Of a DNA stretch of 42,301 nucleotides, positions 14,806-23,086 are shown piece by piece. Location: IMG/VR virus record IMGVR_UViG_3300025940_000013, positions 1-42,301 of that record. One strand, given 5' to 3'. The stretch's first letter is position 1; each line of letters opens with the position of its first letter. The notes beneath the pieces are model-generated. The model was not told the origin of the DNA. It was given only the letters and a program-made list of their open reading frames with translations, and did not search any database. The position numbers were made by a program, and so were the translations under genes. The stretch comes from a virus.

Positions 14806-16605
14806 TTATCGCTCCGGTTGCCAGGCTTCTTCTGGCTCATTGACGTAGATGCGGATCGGCCCGCGTGGCGTGTCGACCACCCGCGGCGGCATCTCATCCA
14901 CCATGGTGGGGCCAGGGCTGCCCTGGATGCCCTCCACAAATGGCCTATCGGCCTGCTGCCAGACGCTCTCAGCGTTGCGGCTAACCTGCGGCAGCAGTGC
15001 GTAGGCGACGGCGTCGCGCTGCATCGCGCGGGGGTCATCGATCGGGGCGGCGCCAGGCGCCGGCGCGTAGGGTAGCGGCTGGCCCGGCACCGCGAGGTCA
15101 GTGGAGGCGCCCGCGCCAGGCCCTGGCGTTGAGCGTTCCGCATACAGCGGCGAGTTGCGCCTGATGTTGGCGATCGCCTCCTCGGCGCTCTTGATCTTGC
15201 TTTTGCTGACGGCGTGGCCGGCGCCCAGGCTGATCGCCTTGGGGACGCCGAGCGATAGCGCCGCGCCCGCCACGGCGCCGATACCGCCCGCGGTCGGCGA
15301 GCCGGTCATACCGAAGCCGGCCATGCCACCGCCGCCGGCGCCCATCATGCCGCCGATCGTGGCGGGCCACCAGCCGCCTAGCCCTTGCGAGATCCGGTCG
15401 GCAGTTCGACGGGCAGGCGTTCCCTCGGCGGCAGCTCTAATGACTTCGCGCTCGGCGGGCCGAGCGCCAAAGATGACGTCGGCGCCGGCCTTGTTGGCGT
15501 AGTAGTCCATGACGCGCCGGGAAGCCTCGCCAGGATCACCGAGAGCGCCTCGGGCGGCACTTTGCTCTCGGATAAGATCTTCCTCGATTGTCTGCGCTGT
15601 CTTATACGGGCGCCAATTGCCGCGGCCGCTCGTAAAATTGCGTCGTAGAGATTCCAGGTCGGCGGGGCCGCCCTGGACGAGCATGCCCTCGGGAGGGTTG
15701 ACCATGTATCGGTCGATGAGGTCGGCGGCCTTACCTCCAGCGGTGCCACTGAACCCTTGGAGGCTGTTGAGTTCCTGCCGGAACATGTCGAACTGTTCGG
15801 CCGTGATGGGAGCGTAGTTCTGCCGGGCACGTTCGTACCACCTCTGCATGAGGGCGTAGAACTCGGGCGAGTTCTCGACGATATGAGCAGTCTGGTTCGG
15901 CCCGTGTGGCGTCCGCAGCGCCCGCATCGTCTGGTCAATATAGTCCGTTAATGCTTCGGGGTGGTAGAGCACCGGGCTGGTACGGGTGCGGCCGTAGGCG
16001 GCCGTTCCCGCTGCGCCTAGCTCGTCGTGGGGCCGCTCCGGCCCCGGGCCCTGGCGCGGGTACTTGTACTTATTGAGCTGCGGGAATGTTGGTTCCCGCG
16101 CCGGCAGGAAGGACTCATCGTGGATGCCCCGCGGCGTGTCAGCCATCGGCACCTGCGGCACGCCCTTGACCATGCGCTTGATTTGTAACGCGCCCGGCAC
16201 CATGCCGATCGTGTCCCAGGCAGCCTTGCTGAACTCACCCTTCAGGAGATGGCCAGGCAGGTCCGAGGCGGACAGCACGCCGCCCATGATCGGGTTCATC
16301 GACGCGCCGGTGACGCTGATGTCAGACAGCTTGCGGGCGTTGTAGGGGTCGGCGCCCATTGACATGAAACCACGCTGCGCCAGATCACGTACTGTTTCAG
16401 ACGGCGTAGACGTGGTCGCCCTGGCCTCGCCCTTAGGCGCGTTCATCCGGCTCCAGTCAATATCGCCAGGCCCTGGCTTGGGTGTGTAGCCGTGGATGTC
16501 ACGGGAGAACCGACCGCCTCGTTGCGAGTCCGAGATCGGCGGCGACACGCTCGGCGGCGCCACTATCGGTCCTATTGTGCGGTTCTCCCGGTCGAAGCGG
16601 CCCAT
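14806..16605 (-). CDS. Large internal virion-type protein with Gly/Ala hydrophobic stretch
   Basis: A 599-residue protein, start with GGAGGAAATA and TAATG overlap to the upstream gene. The N-terminal half is polar and Pro-rich. A 65-residue Gly/Ala-rich hydrophobic region follows near residues 415-465 (GGMMGAGGGGMAGFGMTG; GGIGAVAGAALSLGVPKAI), resembling membrane-inserting segments of phage ejection proteins. The C-terminus has PxxP motifs and DMP-like acidic ends. By position, between internal virion proteins and fibres, it may be a DNA-ejection protein. No enzymatic motif is recognised. Confidence 0.75.
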   Translation of the reverse strand: MGRFDRENRTIGPIVAPPSVSPPISDSQRGGRFSRDIHGYTPKPGPGDIDWSRMNAPKGEARATTSTPSETVRDLAQRGFMSMGADPYNARKLSDISVTGASMNPIMGGVLSASDLPGHLLKGEFSKAAWDTIGMVPGALQIKRMVKGVPQVPMADTPRGIHDESFLPAREPTFPQLNKYKYPRQGPGPERPHDELGAAGTAAYGRTRTSPVLYHPEALTDYIDQTMRALRTPHGPNQTAHIVENSPEFYALMQRWYERARQNYAPITAEQFDMFRQELNSLQGFSGTAGGKAADLIDRYMVNPPEGMLVQGGPADLESLRRNFTSGRGNWRPYKTAQTIEEDLIREQSAARGALGDPGEASRRVMDYYANKAGADVIFGARPAEREVIRAAAEGTPARRTADRISQGLGGWWPATIGGMMGAGGGGMAGFGMTGSPTAGGIGAVAGAALSLGVPKAISLGAGHAVSKSKIKSAEEAIANIRRNSPLYAERSTPGPGAGASTDLAVPGQPLPYAPAPGAAPIDDPRAMQRDAVAYALLPQVSRNAESVWQQADRPFVEGIQGSPGPTMVDEMPPRVVDTPRGPIRIYVNEPEEAWQPER

Positions 16606-18782
16606 TATTTCCTCCGCTTCAGCACTTCAAGGTGCAGCCCCGGCCAATTGTAATCATCGTCAAATTCGTCGAGCGTCGCCTGGTCCTTCTTGGCGGCGGC
16701 GTCGCGGACCACGTCGACATGCGCCTGCGGGATGATGTCGACATAGCCGGGCACGCCCAGTGTGTTGTAGTTGTGCCGGGTCTGCTCTGGGGTGTCGCCG
16801 GTGGAGTAGTTGCGGACCGCGGCCTGGTGCTCCACGGCCTTGATCAGCGCCGCTTTGCGGATGTCCGCGAACGCCTCCATCAGCGTCTCGCGCTCCATCT
16901 TCGGATCCGCCATTGCGTTCTTCAGACTGAGAGCAACATCCGCATTGGAGATATTGGCGTTGCCGGAGATCTCGCGGCGGGCCTGCGCCACCAATGGTGC
17001 GAGCTGCGGCACGTACTGCTCGGTCACCGGCAGCTTTGGATCTAGCGGCCAGCCCATCGCGCGCATCAGCTTGGCGCGGAATACGTTCAGGTCGGACGTC
17101 ATGCCGGTAAAGATCTTGTCGTCCTTGAGACTGGATTCGATCTGGCCAATGGTGCGCATCATCGGCGCAATGTTGGCGACGTTCTTCTGCCGCTCGGTCA
17201 GCGCCGCAACGTGCGGTCCACGACCACCAGGGCCAAACCGCTGCATCTCACTGGCCTTCAGCGCGAGCTCTTGCTGCTCGTAGCCGAGTTTGAGCGCGTC
17301 GGCCTTTTCCTTGCCGGGGTAGCGGCGCCGCTCGAGCTCTTTCTGATGCTCGCCCTTACCGACCTCGTTGATGGTTTTCCAGGTCTCCATCGCGGCGTCA
17401 TGCACGTCCTTGCGACGCTTCTCCTCGGCCGCGATCTGGTTCTCGTAGCTCTGCCGCTCGACCGGGTTGCGGGCCTTGTCGCGCTTCAGCTCGGTATTGA
17501 TTTGCCAGTCGGTTTTCGGCTCGAGTTGCGGCGGCGGTTTGTAGTATTTCGATTTCTCGAATTGCTCCTCGACGGGCACGCCGAGCTTTTGCGTGCCCAG
17601 ATCAGGCGGCGGCGTCGTTTTCGTCGCCGGATCGCCCGGCCCCAGCACCCTGTCGCTAATTTGCACCACGGGCCGCGCGCCCTCGCCGCTGCGCGGGAAC
17701 GGCGCCTGGACCGGGCCCTGCGCCAGCTGCGCGCCAGGCGCCATTCGCGGGCCCGGCTCGATGTCGCGCATCACGATCGGGCGGTTCTGTGCCGCCTCAG
17801 GCGGTGAACCAGCCATCGCGGTCTGCATCGGGTTCATCAAACCAGGCAAGCTGCTCGGCATCCTGGCGGGGGTCTGCCCCGCCATCATAGGGTTTTGTGG
17901 GGGCCCTCCCTCTTGCCCAGGCTGCGGCGTCATCATGCTGGCGATGGAATCCCGGTAGCTGGCGCCAGGGTACTGCGGCGGCTCCGGCGGCGGTGGCTGG
18001 CCACCCGGCTGCGCCCCGAAGGCGCCCTGCTCCGGCGGCATGCCGGTCGGGTGCGGCTGCACCGCCTGCATCGCGCCAATGTTGCTCTTGGCCTGACCGA
18101 ACCAGGACGGCGGCTGGCCCGCCATAGCGGCCGGATTACCACCCATCGCCGGCTGTCGCATCGCCACCGATTCCGGCACTTGCGGGCTGGCGACGTCGGG
18201 CCCGGGGAAGCGCGAGTTGGCCTGCGGCTCGATCGGGTACTGGTTCAGCAGCGGGTTCTGCGATGGCGACATCGACGCCGCCTGCTGCGACAGCGCCTGC
18301 GGCGGCACTGGCGCCTGGCGTTCGACCTGGGGCGGCGGGGGCGGCTCCGGCGGCTGGGGCGGGGGTGGGGGCTGCGGCAGCGGCATTGGCGGCAGCTGGT
18401 CAGGCTGCTGCACGGACAGCGCCGCCTGCTGCACGGTAGGCTCCTGCGGCTCGATGAACTCGGCGCCGGGCTTGCCGTACCTGGCATTGAACGAGGCGTC
18501 GTCGAGGTCGTCGCCCTCGCCCTTGATCTTAGGGTTAGTGCCGCGGTTCTCCTCGATGTCTTTGTTAACGCGCTTCTCCTCGTCCGCGAGCATCCGCTCC
18601 AGCGCCTTCATCTGGAACGCGTCCATGATGGAGTCACCGGCCGACATCAGCCCTTCGCCGAGGTTCTTCGGGTAGCCCTGCTTCTGCATCATCTTGGCCA
18701 GGGCGATGCGCTTGCGCATCTCCATGCCCTCGTAGCTGCCGGGCTTACCGGCGAAGAATGCCGAGGTCATTAAGTCAGACAT
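16605..18782 (-). CDS. Large Pro/Gln-rich internal virion-type protein
   Basis: About 725 residues from the ATG at 18782; a GTG one codon upstream is the alternative. Residues 1-90 form a helical domain (MRKRIALAKMMQKQGYPKN; FQMKALERMLADEEKRV). Residues 110-430 are low-complexity Pro/Gln/Gly with PPPPQPPEPPPPP-type runs. The last ~290 residues are helical and highly charged (QKELERRRYPGKEKADALKLG), ending in a compact domain. A long, flexible protein in the internal-virion cluster; likely ejected or structural. No family is recognised. Confidence 0.75.
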   Translation of the reverse strand: MSDLMTSAFFAGKPGSYEGMEMRKRIALAKMMQKQGYPKNLGEGLMSAGDSIMDAFQMKALERMLADEEKRVNKDIEENRGTNPKIKGEGDDLDDASFNARYGKPGAEFIEPQEPTVQQAALSVQQPDQLPPMPLPQPPPPPQPPEPPPPPQVERQAPVPPQALSQQAASMSPSQNPLLNQYPIEPQANSRFPGPDVASPQVPESVAMRQPAMGGNPAAMAGQPPSWFGQAKSNIGAMQAVQPHPTGMPPEQGAFGAQPGGQPPPPEPPQYPGASYRDSIASMMTPQPGQEGGPPQNPMMAGQTPARMPSSLPGLMNPMQTAMAGSPPEAAQNRPIVMRDIEPGPRMAPGAQLAQGPVQAPFPRSGEGARPVVQISDRVLGPGDPATKTTPPPDLGTQKLGVPVEEQFEKSKYYKPPPQLEPKTDWQINTELKRDKARNPVERQSYENQIAAEEKRRKDVHDAAMETWKTINEVGKGEHQKELERRRYPGKEKADALKLGYEQQELALKASEMQRFGPGGRGPHVAALTERQKNVANIAPMMRTIGQIESSLKDDKIFTGMTSDLNVFRAKLMRAMGWPLDPKLPVTEQYVPQLAPLVAQARREISGNANISNADVALSLKNAMADPKMERETLMEAFADIRKAALIKAVEHQAAVRNYSTGDTPEQTRHNYNTLGVPGYVDIIPQAHVDVVRDAAAKKDQATLDEFDDDYNWPGLHLEVLKRRK

Positions 18783-19030
18783 CACGCGCTCCTCGGTTGC
18801 TGTTGCTGTTGCTGCATCATCAGCGCCAGCATCTCTGCCTTACGGCGTTCTTCTTCCTGCGCCTGCATTTGGACCTGGAGCGCGGCCCTCTGCTCGGCGG
18901 CCTGCTGCGCCTGCGCCTGGGCGCGCGCTTGCGCTTCCATTTGTTGCTGCTGCATCACCTGGGCAGCGATCTGCTTGCGCATTTCGGCCTGCTGCGCCGC
19001 GATCTGTTTAGGGCTCGGTTTCGCTGCCAT
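18782..19030 (-). CDS. Small Gln/Ala-rich coiled-coil protein
   Basis: 82 residues starting at the ATG that shares a base with the upstream stop (TGATG). It is essentially one long helix with Gln, Ala, Met and Arg (QIAAQVMQQQQMEAQARAQA) and a final Gln run. Codon choice is highly repetitive. It probably assembles with the neighbouring internal virion proteins. No known family. Confidence 0.7.
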   Translation of the reverse strand: MAAKPSPKQIAAQQAEMRKQIAAQVMQQQQMEAQARAQAQAQQAAEQRAALQVQMQAQEEERRKAEMLALMMQQQQQQPRSA

Positions 19031-20442
19031 CACGCTGCCTTCAGAATGCTGCCCATCACCCGCTCAGGGTAGATGTGCTTGACACCATGCCGTTCAGTAA
19101 CAGCGCGCTTGTCGATCTTCTCCACGTCCTGCGCCATCGGGCCAACTCGACGTTGACCATCGCCGTTCTTGTATTCCCACTCGTAGATCGGCAGCTTCTT
19201 GCGCTCGCCGTCGACGCTGGCCGCGAACACAGTCCCTATTCGATCGACATCCTTCTTGACGCGGCGGTCTGACATGATGGCGGCGCCGCCGAGCTTGCCG
19301 CCGAGACCGAGCAGCCCGCCCATGGTGCTATTCCAGCTCTGCATCTGCTGGCCGTAGATCCCCATCTGGTTCTGAAAATTTTGGTTGACGATGCCCGCGT
19401 AATCCGTGGTCGGGATCTGGGCGCCGGAGCCGCCGGCGTTAAAGTTGGGATCCTTGACCTGCGAGCCGCTCATCAATGCGGTGATCTCGTTGAGCGGCTG
19501 ATTACGCTGCGCGTACTGCTCGCCCATGGACTGGCTGCGCGCCGCGTTCTGCGCGTTGAAGCCGGCCTGGGCCTGCTGCAGCTGCTGCGCCAGGCCCGCG
19601 TTCTCAAAGGTGCCGAGCGCAGCGTTCTGCTGGAATTGCTGCCCGGCGGCCTGGTTGGCGAAGCTGCCGCGGCCCATCGCCTGGTCGTAGGTCTGCTGCT
19701 GCGCCTGGTTTTCGAACCCGGCCCTTTGCGCGGCCATGTCCATCATGCGCTGCTGCTCGGAGCCGGCCTGGCTGATGGCGCCAAACCTCGCGTCGTTGGA
19801 CTGGCGATTGTAATCATCCATGGCGCTCGCGTAGGCCTGGCTCCCGTACCTGATGCCCTGGTCCGCTAACCTTTGCTCAATGTTGCCGCGCTCGCGCGCG
19901 AGCTGCGGGTTCATTCGCTCCATCAATGAATCTTCGACGCGCTGCCGGTCCTGGCTGAAGTCTCCGGCGCCGTAGCTCTTGGTGATGTCGCCGGCGTCAC
20001 CGAACGAGGTCTGGATTTGGCCGCCAGGGTCAAACGAAGTCTTGGCCTTGCCAATGTTGGTGATGCTGCTGGCGTCGCCCGCCGCCGGCGCCGTGGCGGA
20101 CGGGTTGAACGGCGTACTGAGCAGACTGGCGATCTTGCCGGACTGCGCGTTGGCCATCCCGGCCATGTTCATCTGCGCGGCCTGGTTTTGGTCAAAGATC
20201 GCCTGCTGCTGCGGCGAGTAGCTCTGCGTCGATGTGAAAGTAGGTATCTGGTAGGTCTTGCCGGTCGACGGGTCGGTCCAGCCATGGGTGCCCGTCACGT
20301 CGTAGCGCAGGGAGCCCTGCGGCGTGTTTTGGTTGACGTTGCCCAGGAAGCTATTAGCCACAGCCGTTGAGACGTTGGTGCCGGTCTGCGCGGCCGCCGT
20401 CGCCTGCGGGTTGGGGGGCTGTGGTGCGTCGGGCTTACCCAT
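19030..20442 (-). CDS. Virion protein with C-terminal S74-type chaperone domain
   Basis: 470 residues. The N-terminus is Pro/Gln/Asn-rich (GKPDAPQPPNPQATAAAQTG). The middle (130-350) is a long Gln/Ala-rich helical region (DRQRVEDSLMERMNPQLARE, QQTYDQAMGRGSFANQAA) typical of internal virion proteins of podovirus-like phages. The last ~80 residues carry an S74 intramolecular chaperone: MSDRRVKKDVDRIGTVF (candidate Ser near 390), then YEWEYKNGD and RRVGPMAQDVEKIDKRAV. That combination is usual in proteins labelled tail fibre domain-containing, but this gene lies among ejection-type genes rather than fibres. Self-cleavage is expected from the family, not shown. Confidence 0.8.
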   Translation of the reverse strand: MGKPDAPQPPNPQATAAAQTGTNVSTAVANSFLGNVNQNTPQGSLRYDVTGTHGWTDPSTGKTYQIPTFTSTQSYSPQQQAIFDQNQAAQMNMAGMANAQSGKIASLLSTPFNPSATAPAAGDASSITNIGKAKTSFDPGGQIQTSFGDAGDITKSYGAGDFSQDRQRVEDSLMERMNPQLARERGNIEQRLADQGIRYGSQAYASAMDDYNRQSNDARFGAISQAGSEQQRMMDMAAQRAGFENQAQQQTYDQAMGRGSFANQAAGQQFQQNAALGTFENAGLAQQLQQAQAGFNAQNAARSQSMGEQYAQRNQPLNEITALMSGSQVKDPNFNAGGSGAQIPTTDYAGIVNQNFQNQMGIYGQQMQSWNSTMGGLLGLGGKLGGAAIMSDRRVKKDVDRIGTVFAASVDGERKKLPIYEWEYKNGDGQRRVGPMAQDVEKIDKRAVTERHGVKHIYPERVMGSILKAA

Positions 20443-20445
20443 GGC

Positions 20446-20769
20446 TTACATCCTTTGCGGCGGCATACCCTGCGGCGGCATCTGCGGCGGCATCGCTTGT
20501 CCCCCGGGTGCCTGTGGCACCTGGCCCATTGGCGGCGGCTGCGGCGGCATGCCGCCACCCATTGGCGGTGCGCCACCGCCCATTGGCGGCGCGGCGCCGC
20601 CCATCGGCGGGCCGCCCGGAGGCGGTCCCTGCGGCTGTGGCGGCGGCATTTGCGGCATCTGTGGCAGCTGCGGCATCTGCGGCTGGGGTGGTGGCTGCGC
20701 GATGTTCATCAGCGCCATCGCGATCGCGTCGCGCTGGCCACCATTGGCGGCGTTGTTCGGGTACGGCAT
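20446..20769 (-). CDS. Small Pro/Gly/Met-rich protein
   Basis: 107 residues made mostly of Pro, Gly, Gln and Met (PQPQMPQLPQMPQMPPP; repeated PPMGGAAPPMGG blocks). Only the first 25 residues look structured (NAANGGQRDAIAMALMNIAQ). Tandem DNA triplet repeats underlie it. It has a start overlapping the upstream stop. Similar low-complexity proteins sit in internal virion clusters; role unknown. Confidence 0.65.
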   Translation of the reverse strand: MPYPNNAANGGQRDAIAMALMNIAQPPPQPQMPQLPQMPQMPPPQPQGPPPGGPPMGGAAPPMGGGAPPMGGGMPPQPPPMGQVPQAPGGQAMPPQMPPQGMPPQRM

Positions 20770-21245
20770 CAGGCGGCCTCCTGCAGAGGCTGCACAAGAT
20801 GATGCTTGAGCCGCCGGTTAAACTTGTTGGATTCCCAGGCTTCGCGCGTCAGGTGACAGATCACGCCATCGCGCTCGCGGCCAAACAGCCGCGGGAAAGG
20901 GATGAAGGTGTAGCCGTAGCGCGCCAGCATGCCGAGCAGGCGCTCGTCATCGGCCGGCGTGCGCTGCGCCACCATCTGGCAGTCGAGGTACAGGAACGGG
21001 TACTGGTACATGTGCCGGATCGTTTCACGTGAAAGCCACTCCGCGTCCGGCAATGCGGCGCCGCTAATTTCAATGGTCCCCGCGTCGGGGTCCCAATTGT
21101 GATAGACCAGGCCCGCAATCAGTAATCCATCGCGGATCACGCCAAGGGTCATGACGTTTGGTCCGAAGCCGCTCCGGCAATGCGGTATCAGCTGCGCCAC
21201 GAAGGGCGCGACGACATCGTTATAGCCGTAGGCGTATTCGAGCAT
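20769..21245 (-). CDS. GNAT-like protein, T7 gp13-like position
   Basis: 158 residues with GGAGG before the ATG. The fold is GNAT acetyltransferase-like: LGVIRDGLLIAGLVYHNWDPDAGTIEIS, then WLSRETIRHMYQYPFLYLDC, then LLGMLARYGYTFIPFPRLFGRERDGVICHL. Such proteins occur in podovirus-like genomes beside internal virion proteins, where they are thought to be structural or assembly factors (T7 gp13-like position) rather than enzymes. I see no acetyl-CoA P-loop (Q/RxxGxG/A), so catalysis is doubtful. Confidence 0.8.
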   Translation of the reverse strand: MLEYAYGYNDVVAPFVAQLIPHCRSGFGPNVMTLGVIRDGLLIAGLVYHNWDPDAGTIEISGAALPDAEWLSRETIRHMYQYPFLYLDCQMVAQRTPADDERLLGMLARYGYTFIPFPRLFGRERDGVICHLTREAWESNKFNRRLKHHLVQPLQEAA

Positions 21246-21248
21246 CGG

Positions 21249-22601
21249 CTACCTCCTGACCGAAGGCGGATAGGCGTGCGGGATGGACATGTCTTGAGCG
21301 GTCAGCCCGCCGCCGAACCGCGACATCATCGCCGCCGCCAACGCGTCCCGGCCCGCGGCCATATTCGGGGCCGCGCGCGCGGTCGGCTGCGGGCCGTTGA
21401 TGCCGCCGCTAAATGCCGCGCCGGCGTAGATTGCCGGGTTGAACGGGTTGAAGCCGCCAGGCGCCTGTAGCGCCATCCGCTCGGCGACCGTGCCGCCGGG
21501 ATTGCGTGCCGGGGCGAAAGAGCCAAAGCGTTCGGCAAGGGTTGGCGCGGCCGGCGCACGCGCCGCGCCTGCGGTCCGCAGCGCGTTAGCGAGGGCGGGG
21601 TTGCCGGCGCCGAACGATGTGCCCCAATCGTAGCGACCGAGGAATGACTGCCCACCGGGCGCGCTAGCCGGGCGCGCGGCCGGCAGCGGCACCTGCTGCG
21701 GCGACAGCATGGACCGGGCGCGACCGCCGATATCGTAACCCGCGCCGCCGGTCGAGGGCGCGAACGCGCCGCGCTGGTAGGCGTCGAGGAAGGGCTGCTG
21801 CCGCGCCGCCTGGGTGATGCTGTCGAAGTAGTTGGACGGCCCTGGATTTACTCTAGGGAGCATCGCGTTGAACCGGCTATCGAAGCTGGCCGGCTGGGTG
21901 AAATTCCGCTGCGCCATGAGCTGCTGCGCCGCGCTGTTAAAGCTTGGCATGGTTGAGCCGCGGGTGGCGGCGGGCGCGGGCGAGTTGATGTAAACCCGCG
22001 GTAGCGAGGCATTGCCACTTCCCGGAGTGCCGAACCCACCCTGCGCCGGCAGGCCTCGGTTCCACATCTGGAGCTGTTGCGCTGATATCGCCGAGGGCGA
22101 CATCGCCGGCGCGCCGCGGCTGCTCCAGATGTCATTGAAGCTTTGCGTCGGCACCTGCGGCGTAAAACTGCGGGTCGAAAGCGGGGAATAGTTCGGTGAG
22201 AAACTCTGCGCCGGCCCCATCGGGGCGGGGTTGTACAGCGTCCGCGCCCAGGCCGCGGACGCGGCAGGGGAGACAGCCGCCGGTGCCCGCGGCTGCGCCT
22301 GCGGCATCAGATACCCTGGATTGGACGTGCCGGGGTTGCTGATGGTGCCGACACGGCCCGGTGCGCCGGCGAAGCCGCCGGTGGCGCGGCCGTAGGCGGC
22401 ACCGAGGCCGGCGTACATCGCCGTCTGGCCGCCAAAGCCCATTGGTCCGTAGGCGTTGTTCAGGGCGGCCTGGTTTTGCGCGGCGAGCGCCGCGTTCTGG
22501 GCCGGCTGCGCGGCGAACGACGCATTAAGCCGCGCGGCCACGCCGCCGTCATTGCCCGGCATTCCGAGCGTGTTGACCATTGGGTCATACCAGAATGACA
22601 T
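21249..22601 (-). CDS. Low-complexity virion-type protein
   Basis: 450 residues, mostly Ala, Gly, Pro, Asn, Ser and Arg, with no clear domain (for example RVGTISNPGTSNPGYLMPQA, SARG/PSN segments). The N-terminal SFWYDPMVNTLGMPGNDGG and the helix RLNASFAAQPAQNAALAAQN are the most ordered parts. It overlaps its neighbours by one base or so. Position in the internal-virion cluster suggests a flexible structural or ejection protein. Unrecognised. Confidence 0.7.
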   Translation of the reverse strand: MSFWYDPMVNTLGMPGNDGGVAARLNASFAAQPAQNAALAAQNQAALNNAYGPMGFGGQTAMYAGLGAAYGRATGGFAGAPGRVGTISNPGTSNPGYLMPQAQPRAPAAVSPAASAAWARTLYNPAPMGPAQSFSPNYSPLSTRSFTPQVPTQSFNDIWSSRGAPAMSPSAISAQQLQMWNRGLPAQGGFGTPGSGNASLPRVYINSPAPAATRGSTMPSFNSAAQQLMAQRNFTQPASFDSRFNAMLPRVNPGPSNYFDSITQAARQQPFLDAYQRGAFAPSTGGAGYDIGGRARSMLSPQQVPLPAARPASAPGGQSFLGRYDWGTSFGAGNPALANALRTAGAARAPAAPTLAERFGSFAPARNPGGTVAERMALQAPGGFNPFNPAIYAGAAFSGGINGPQPTARAAPNMAAGRDALAAAMMSRFGGGLTAQDMSIPHAYPPSVRR

Positions 22602-23077
22602 TACGCGCCTCCCGGTGGGATCTGGAATGGGTCGTTGTACGGGTTGCCGTAGTTACCGCCGCCCATGAAGCCGGTGCCGTCCCCGCCCATCAGGCCGGGG
22701 AGCTGATTGCCCGTTTGCCACCCCGCGTTTGCGTAGGGGTTCACGCCCATGCGCTGCCCGTAGGCCGCCCAATACGCCGCCATCGGGTTCTGCGGCTGCG
22801 CAGCCGCTGCCTTTTGCTGCGCCTGCGCCGCCGCCGCCACCGAGTCGCGGCGCGCGTTGATGTCGTAGGCGCCGCCTTGTGACAGTGTCCGCAGCGCCTC
22901 GGGGTCGACCATGCCGGCGGGGTTGCCGGTGTTGACCCCCGCCACCGGCGCGCGGCTCTGCTCGACCATGGCGTTGGTCATCGGACGGTTCTTGTCGGTC
23001 CACGTCTGCAGGGTCTGCACCGACGTTGGGTCGCTCTTGAGGTAGGCGGGGGCGAAGAGGTCACCGAGTGCAGGCAT
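22601..23077 (-). CDS. Virion-type protein of unknown function
   Basis: 158 residues, AGGAG before the ATG at 23077. An ordered N-terminal segment (LGDLFAPAYLKSDPTSVQTLQ, TWTDKNRPMTNAMVEQSR) is followed by an Ala/Gln helix (SVAAAAQAQQKAAAAQPQN) and a Gly/Asn-rich tail. It sits directly downstream of the nozzle-like gene. Possibly a tail or internal virion component; no family recognised. Confidence 0.7.
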   Translation of the reverse strand: MPALGDLFAPAYLKSDPTSVQTLQTWTDKNRPMTNAMVEQSRAPVAGVNTGNPAGMVDPEALRTLSQGGAYDINARRDSVAAAAQAQQKAAAAQPQNPMAAYWAAYGQRMGVNPYANAGWQTGNQLPGLMGGDGTGFMGGGNYGNPYNDPFQIPPGGA

Positions 23078-23086
23078 GGCGCGCTC

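Noticed and set aside
17895-18773. Long + strand open frames (for example 292 codons) opposite the late operon
   Set aside because: They are Arg/Leu-rich shadows of the GC-rich genes on the minus strand, lack ribosome sites and interrupt the tight leftward operon.
20769-21245. Active acetyltransferase
   Set aside because: The protein has a GNAT-like pattern but lacks a clear acetyl-CoA-binding loop, and its place among virion genes suggests a structural or assembly role.
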